A stretch of DNA of 64,000 bases from Trichobilharzia szidati. Taxonomy: Eukaryota; Platyhelminthes; Trematoda; Strigeidida; Schistosomatidae. The stretch covers positions 177,423,868 through 177,487,867 of the forward strand of contig OX235279.1 in the NCBI GenBank assembly GCA_944472155.2. The letters run 5' to 3'. Shown here piece by piece: positions 59,115-64,000 of the stretch. The first letter of the stretch is position 1. Each line of letters opens with the position of its first letter. A model generated the notes under the pieces. The model had not been told where the DNA came from. It searched no databases and saw only the letters and a program-made list of their open reading frames with translations. The position numbers and the translations under genes are program-made.

Positions 59115-59460
59115 AGAGACGACAAACACTTACTTCATGAACATTTACAAATGGAAAGGATGCTTAGAGTGCAAAATAAGCTGATAAAAGAAAAGTCATA
59201 CTCCACTTTTGCGCCAAAATTTGAACCTTATAAATTTGTGCATACACAGTAGGCAAAACGCATCACTTAGGGTTAATGTAGATGCCCTTTACATGTGCTT
59301 GAATTTTATCCCAAAGGGAAATTTTGAGTGTGACTCTATCCCAACATTGCTCACTGATAAGTCAAATCAAAGTCTGGATGCAGGTAAACCACACCTTCTT
59401 AACTTGAAAGTGGTGGAACTAATTTCATCTGTCCAACCGAACTGTCACATAGAACTCTGA
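59115..59460 (+). CDS. Possible terminal exon of an unknown gene, one frameshift
   Basis: After TTTTCTTTCAG the DNA encodes RDDKHLLHEHLQMERMLRVQ, NKLIKEKSYSTFAPKFEPYK, FVHTQ and TAG at about 59,250. In the overlapping frame NASLRVNVDALYMCLNFIPK, GNFECDSIPTLLTDKSNQSL, DAGKPHLLNLKVVELISSVQ, PNCHIEL runs to TGA at 59,460. Together they look like one protein of about 110 residues with a one-base indel near 59,240. A GATGCAGGTAAACC at 59,376-59,389 could also be a splice donor. There is no resemblance to the RT, endonuclease or LINE frames, and no family is recognised. Confidence 0.35.
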
Positions 59461-60149
59461 ATTTTCATCGTCTGAATGTGTGGAAAATTCAGATAATAAT
59501 ACTTGCAAAACTTTTCTTTGTAATGACTAGTTTCCAGATGTCGTACACCTGCTGTGTATCCGCTGTTTGCTTACCCATTTATGATACTTTTATTTCTTTT
59601 TTCCTGTCTTTTCTGAGCACAAATGCGCATTTCAAAACCTACCATTGCGCTTGCAAGTAAACTTCACCTCACCTCTTCCAGCAATTTATCTGCTTTTATT
59701 ATCATAATCTCATAATGTGTGACCGCAGTTGACCCATGTTTTATCTCTTGGGATTAGCCTTTTTTCTTCACTAACTATTTCCCCATATTCTTCACCACCG
59801 TACCCTATTTATAAGAAATGCATATAGACTGAAGATTTTTTATGACAAGTAAGTGAACGTTCTACCGATATTTTTGCCAGTGGACAGTTCTGGAGAAAAC
59901 ATTCCCCCTGGTTCTTGATTTTTTTTCCCATTATTAACTGAGTCAATCAAACCACTGGGTAGGTGAATTTGTTCATACCCAGAATTTCAGAACTATTCCA
60001 GAATTGTTGATTGATTGCATTACTTCCTTTTTCTGTTAGCGATGCCTTTTTTCGTCATACTTGCCAGTCTTACCATGAGTGCTTGCTCAGCCTATATTAT
60101 ATGGTCATGACGAAATCGCCGTTGATAATGTATTTTCGAAATATTGATA
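59461..60149. other. Unassigned DNA
   Basis: No recognised feature. Confidence 0.3.
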
Positions 60150-60612
60150 TTTAATAATAATAATAATCTACTTTATTCCAAAAACAGTACTTATTATACA
60201 GAATGGAATTCTCAGCATTTGTCACAATATTGCATCTGATTTACCCAAAATATATATAAAATTAAAAATTAAAACAAAATTAACCAGAGGTATTTGTCCA
60301 CATTTACGATATAAAGTCAAAAATAATCGAGGCACGAATTGAGATTATTAAATATAATAATAATAACAGTGAGTTTGTTTCAAACAGTATTGTCCATTCA
60401 GTTTGGAAACCTTAGCATGTTTAGACTATTGGATCTAATGTTCTGTTGATATAGTATAGTGAGGAAAAATACAAAATTAACAGTTATAATACAGCTTAAA
60501 TTATGTCCACACTTATGAGAAAAAATAAACAAAACGAAGAAATTGAGAGGATTATAAATATAAGAAATACAATAACAATAAAGTATGATGCTTTAAGAAG
60601 AAAGGAAAAGGC

Positions 60613-61071
60613 TTATTTAGTGGTGCTAAGAAGGTTAGTTAGTACATGTCTGACACTATTTTCATCACATGAAGTACGTCTAGCCAAATATGGTATAGTG
60701 GAATTTTTATACTTAGACGTACGTGCATAAATTCCTGTGAAAAGACTTCTTGTTTTACCTGAGGAGACACAAGGTTGGAGCTGAGGGTAGAGTGAGTGCT
60801 CACAGTCTGACAAAATTCCTTTAGCAAATTTGTTGTGTGACGTCAAGTGCTTATCAATGACAATGTCAACGATATGGCCCAATGGGATACCGCTCGTCCT
60901 ACTGACAGTTTTCAGAGTTCTACGAAGTATGACATAGTCTTTTTTAAGCAATCCAGGAAAGAATAATGGTGAACAGTAAAGAAGAATAGGTAAAATACAC
61001 GAGTTGACAATCTGTAAGAGAAGTGTTTGAGTTACACATGAGTGCCTTAACTTCCTAATGTAAAAAGTCAA
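60613..61071 (-). CDS. LINE N2 C-terminal region
   Basis: 152 codons: MTFYIRKLRHSCVTQTLLLQ, IVNSCILPILLYCSPLFFPG, LLKKDYVILRRTLKTVSRTS, GIPLGHIVDIVIDKHLTSHN, and a C-terminus ending LTNLLSTTK with an Arg- and Thr-rich tail. This is the usual post-RT region ('...I..S.LLYCSP...') of CR1/Jockey LINEs. It starts about 100 bp after the RT frame ends, with the intervening residues readable in the shifted frame. Confidence 0.85.
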   Translation of the reverse strand: MTFYIRKLRHSCVTQTLLLQIVNSCILPILLYCSPLFFPGLLKKDYVILRRTLKTVSRTSGIPLGHIVDIVIDKHLTSHNKFAKGILSDCEHSLYPQLQPCVSSGKTRSLFTGIYARTSKYKNSTIPYLARRTSCDENSVRHVLTNLLSTTK

Positions 61072-61166
61072 ACGAAATATTCTTTTAGAAATCGCTAAGA
61101 CATGGGAGGACCAGGATAGGTCAGAAGAGAGAATTAATCCAAGATACTTAACTTCAGACTTGGTAT

Positions 61167-61922
61167 CTAATTAGTATCATCGATTTTGTAAGGGTCATAG
61201 GAACCAGCGGCTTCATTTAACTTTCTTTTACATCGGAAACTGAAATTAACAGTCTGGCATTTGGAAGGATTAAGTTTAAGGCCGTTAGATTCAGACCATT
61301 TGCTAATTCCTGATAGAAAGCTGTTCATCTTAGTACAGTCTAGCTGGGAGTTAACAGACACTGAAATATTTAGATCATCGGCATACTTAACAAAGTTCAT
61401 TTCATCGGAGTGAGGCAAGTCATGCAAGAAGAAAGAAAACAGAAAAGGAGAAACTACGGCGCCTTGAGGGACACCAGCCTCAGTAAGCAATGAAGTGGAC
61501 GACTTTCCCTGACATACAGTGTACTGCTTTCTTCCTGAGAAATAAGAATGGAGCCATTTGGCAACCCAACAGTCAGTTTGAGTTTCAGCAAGTTTGTTCA
61601 ACAAAATGTCCCTAGTTACTGAGTCAAAAGCAGATGTGTAATCTAGGAAGGTGCAGCGAACAAATTTAACCCCCTTGTCTAAGCTGGAGACAATGTTATG
61701 ATACAAGACTGCAACTGCATCTAAATTACTTCTACTATGTTTATAGGCGAATTGTTTGGGATCATTAAAGACTTTAAGTGAAGGTTGAAGATTAATTAAG
61801 AGTGACTTTTCCATAGCTTTTAGAAAAGGGAAAGTAATAGCAATGGATATAAATTTAAAACATGTTCCAGTAGACGACTTAGGTGTGGGTACAATTTTAA
61901 TGACCTTCGAAACGGCTGGCAC
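61167..61922 (-). CDS. LINE N2 reverse transcriptase, YADD
   Basis: 251 codons. FKFISIAITFPFLKAMEKSL; QFAYKHSRSNLDAVAVLYHN (motif 2a region); VRCTFLDYTSAFDSVTRDIL (motif A, Asp at 94); EAGVPQGAVVSPFLFSFFLHDL (motif B, 148-169); NFVKYADDLNISV (motif C, YADD at 180-183); SNGLKLNPSKCQTVNFSF. All catalytic Asp are present in one frame. GVPQGAVVSP and the SNGLKLNPSKC block point to the CR1/Jockey group rather than RTE. The endonuclease domain is absent through 5' truncation. Confidence 0.9.
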   Translation of the reverse strand: MPAVSKVIKIVPTPKSSTGTCFKFISIAITFPFLKAMEKSLLINLQPSLKVFNDPKQFAYKHSRSNLDAVAVLYHNIVSSLDKGVKFVRCTFLDYTSAFDSVTRDILLNKLAETQTDCWVAKWLHSYFSGRKQYTVCQGKSSTSLLTEAGVPQGAVVSPFLFSFFLHDLPHSDEMNFVKYADDLNISVSVNSQLDCTKMNSFLSGISKWSESNGLKLNPSKCQTVNFSFRCKRKLNEAAGSYDPYKIDDTN

Positions 61923-61965
61923 GACATTTTTGGAAAAAGATTTGTTAAATGCAAACTAAAACGCA

Positions 61966-62169
61966 CAGTGATGTAGCATAACAAACGCTACTGTATGTCT
62001 TCATCGTTTCTATACTTATCAATGAGCTTAACAACATTTATTCCTTCCCCTCTAGCTATTTAATCACGTGGTGATAATATCCAGTACCCTTATAATCTCA
62101 AAAGGACAGCATTCAAATATGTTGCCTAATTCATATGAACTGTGATCAAGATTTGACCGAATAGTTTCA
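61966..62169. other. Unassigned spacer
   Basis: No recognised feature. Confidence 0.3.
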
Positions 62170-62610
62170 AATAATTGGACGCTAACTGAGAAGTAGACAT
62201 ATATTAAATCTCAGGGAAATCGAAATAAGTAATTCCAACGCTCACTACGTTCGGCAAACTGTTTCGAACTTCTTCAGGGAAATTAATCGAAATTAACATA
62301 ACACAGGTTTACATATATAAAAAGGACATCTCTTAATTTTAAAAACGTTTCCCAATCACATGAGTCATGAAACAGGCTTCAGAATATGATAAACAAACAA
62401 AATTGAATGAGCTGTGATCAAAATTTAACCTCAGACTGACAAATATCAGTCTAGTTTAGTTAAACACACTGTAAACGGTGTGTACTTTTGAAGTCAACTG
62501 ATGAATGGTGACCAGCAGTGGAATCCAGGATGTACTTTTCCATCAGAATTTTAGTGATTACGTTCGACTAAAGTTCATAGTCGTAGATAACTGAATATAA
62601 AAAAAATTTA
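62170..62610 (+). repeat. Repeat X, second copy
   Basis: Matches 14,318-14,595 and 14,832-14,945, here continuous. On the minus strand 62,279-62,232 has CTGAAGA and a stem (GTTCG/CGAAC) but GTAG instead of GAAA. At 62,481-62,539 a 41-bp segment is inserted between two copies of TGTACTTTT. Confidence 0.65.
62490..62530 (-). mobile_element. 41-bp Smα-derived insertion with 9-bp target duplication
   Basis: The minus strand reads TCCTGGATTCCACTGCTGGT then CACCATTCATC, matching the part of the Smα ribozyme and downstream DNA that begins at the expected cleavage region (compare GGATTCCACTGCTAG at 23.6 kb). TGTACTTTT flanks it on both sides, and the other repeat X copy (14.87 kb) has the empty site. 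Confidence 0.6.
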
Positions 62611-64000
62611 AATGTATATAGCCAAACGGATGGAGTCTCCATGGGGTCTACATTAAAACCTCTAGCAGCGGATATCTTCATGGAGAGCTTGTACAGGGGG
62701 CCACTGAAAGAAACAATCTCGAGCTTACATATGTATTTGCAATATACTGACGATAGCTTCATCACAAGTGATGAAGCTATCGTTCAACTGCTGAGCTTCT
62801 AGGAAAATTTAACGGTTCTTACCCATCGATGCTTTCCACCATCGACGAAGAGTTGAATTCCGCATTTCACTTCTTAGATGTAATGCTAGATATGACAGGG
62901 AATGGCACGTTAAAAAATTCGTTCTACCGAAACTCTACATTCACAAGGCAGTACACTAAATTCAGTAGTTTGGTACCTCCACTCAGGATGAGAAATCTTA
63001 TCCCTTTTCTGTGCTCCAGTATTGGGAAAATCCGCCCTATAAATATACAGTTTATATATAACTGGTAAATCTTTGCGCAACTTTCTTAAATAACGGACAT
63101 CCTAAACGTTTTTTTTGACAGAAACATCAAGAAGGAAATCTTCGTCAACCAAAAATCACAGTCCTAAAGAAGACACTGTTTCTGAGTTTGACATTCAAAG
63201 GTTGCACTATTGCCGAAGCAATTAAAAGTCGTTTATCTAAATGTATTGAAAGCTCTTTTCATGCAGTTGACTTACACTTAGTATTTACCAGCCAAAATAT
63301 AATTTGAAAATGCGTCAAGGACAAACTACCGCTTATGTCCACGTCAGTCACATGCCGGTGTGCAGCTGATTACATTGGACGTTGTAGGCGTGTTGTCCCT
63401 AGACGCGTAGCTGAACACTATCCAGTTTGGTTAATTAAAATTGAGCAATGGACGACAAAGTCTTCAATCTGTGAACACCTTCTGGATCAGATCATTCAGC
63501 CCTATGTGATTCATCCTTTAAAGTTATCTACAGGACCAAATCCAACCACTTAAAAAGCTTTCGCTTCCTCCACTTATACATAATCGAAACTTTAGCTATA
63601 CATGGACAAAAACCTAAATTTTGCATTCAAAAAAGTTTCATCAAACCGCTTTCTTGACCTTGGTCATAGTCATTTTCTTTTATTTTGTTCTATTTTACCA
63701 CTTGAATTCAATCCACATCACTTCAGATTCGGCGTCATCGTCGTGCTCTTAATTTTTCAGACAACACTTGATCTACTATTTTTAAAATTCACTTATATAA
63801 TAATCTTTAAAAGTTTCGAAATTCATCCACTTCGAGTCTACCCCTTTGATACCTCATTTTAATTATCTTTATTCTTATCATATGTGCAACACTGACTGAG
63901 CAGTTTCTAGTGCCACTTAATACCGCTTTCTGTAATGTAAATACGACTGTACAGCTTGAAAATGAAGTCACTGAAAAGAGATATTTCTCCACCGAAAAAA
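62611..64000 (+). mobile_element. PLE type G, decayed, runs to window end
   Basis: Motif B DGVSMGSTLKPLAADIFMES at about 62,627-62,686; motif C YLQYTDDSFITSDE at about 62,733-62,774; NSAFHFLDVMLDMTGNGTLK at 62,829-62,900; connector with NRNIKKEIFVNQ-like codons; the GIY region CRCAADYIGRCRRVVPRRVA at 63,345-63,410; C-terminus FKVIYRTKSNHLKSFRFLHL-like, with KPKFCIQKSFIKPLS. The 3' region matches type G, including the terminal hairpin at 63,947-63,995. Many frameshifts. Confidence 0.85.
63335..63553 (+). pseudogene. PLE GIY-YIG endonuclease fragment, type G
   Basis: 72 residues: MSTSVTCRCAADYIGRCRRV, VPRRVAEHYPVWLIKIEQWT and TKSSICEHLLDQIIQPY. The GIY strand has lost its IYSF part (VTC instead of IYSFTC), though YIG, R and EH remain. 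The frame shifts after EHLL. Confidence 0.75.

Larger units (their letters stand above)
60150..61965 (-). mobile_element. CR1/Jockey-type LINE (type N2), 5'-truncated
   Basis: Minus strand: RT from 61,960 (NKSFSKNVVPAVSKVIKIVP) through 61,167, a one-frame change at about 61,165, then KVKYLGLILSSDLSWSSHVL and the C-terminal region (61,071-60,613). 3' non-coding DNA ends in GATTATTATTATTATTAAAT on the minus strand at about 60,150-60,170. It is the only copy of this LINE in the window and one of the least damaged. Confidence 0.88.

Overview
The window is repeat-dense, AT-rich metazoan DNA, most likely from a schistosomatid blood fluke (Schistosoma or Trichobilharzia group). The reasons are the combination seen: many Penelope-like elements (PLEs) with RT plus GIY-YIG domains, many 5'-truncated RTE-clade LINE copies resembling schistosome SR2, and tRNA-headed SINEs that carry hammerhead ribozymes like the Smα repeats known from Schistosoma. 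The genus is inference. No bacterial gene, operon, CRISPR array, rRNA or true tRNA gene is visible.

Layout. 1-6.4 kb: PLE pieces on both strands and an RTE tail. 6.4-7.6 kb: a tRNA-SINE with clean target-site duplications, then a head-to-head pair of hammerhead SINEs. 7.8-10.5 kb: a nearly complete PLE framed by inverted copies of its own 3' end. 10.5-13 kb: unassigned DNA and Smα-like SINEs. 13-22 kb: PLEs, including one nested in another with a 93-bp tandem repeat, plus RTE and LINE tails. 22-29 kb: SINEs and RTE tails in unassigned DNA. 29-45 kb: alternating PLE and RTE copies; the only clean non-transposon ORF is at 40.5 kb (minus), and an exon-like segment is at 43.1 kb (plus). 45-50 kb: a SINE-interrupted PLE, the PLE with one of the two longest open ORFs, and a second LINE type. 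50-56 kb: RTE copies and a PLE. 56.6-58.9 kb: a PLE inside about 433-bp inverted repeats. 59.1 kb: an exon-like segment. 60.1-62 kb: a CR1/Jockey-type LINE. 62.6-64 kb: a PLE running off the end.

How the parts relate. RTE and other LINE copies supply RT typical of target-primed retrotransposition. One SINE family ends in a sequence like the RTE 3' tail and probably used its machinery. PLEs encode RT plus GIY-YIG endonuclease. Hammerhead motifs occur in the SINEs and, degenerate, in several PLE or PLE-adjacent ends. Nearly all coding capacity is broken by truncation, frameshift, stop or catalytic-site change; the best preserved PLE frames are at 19.4-20.7 kb and 46.8-47.9 kb.
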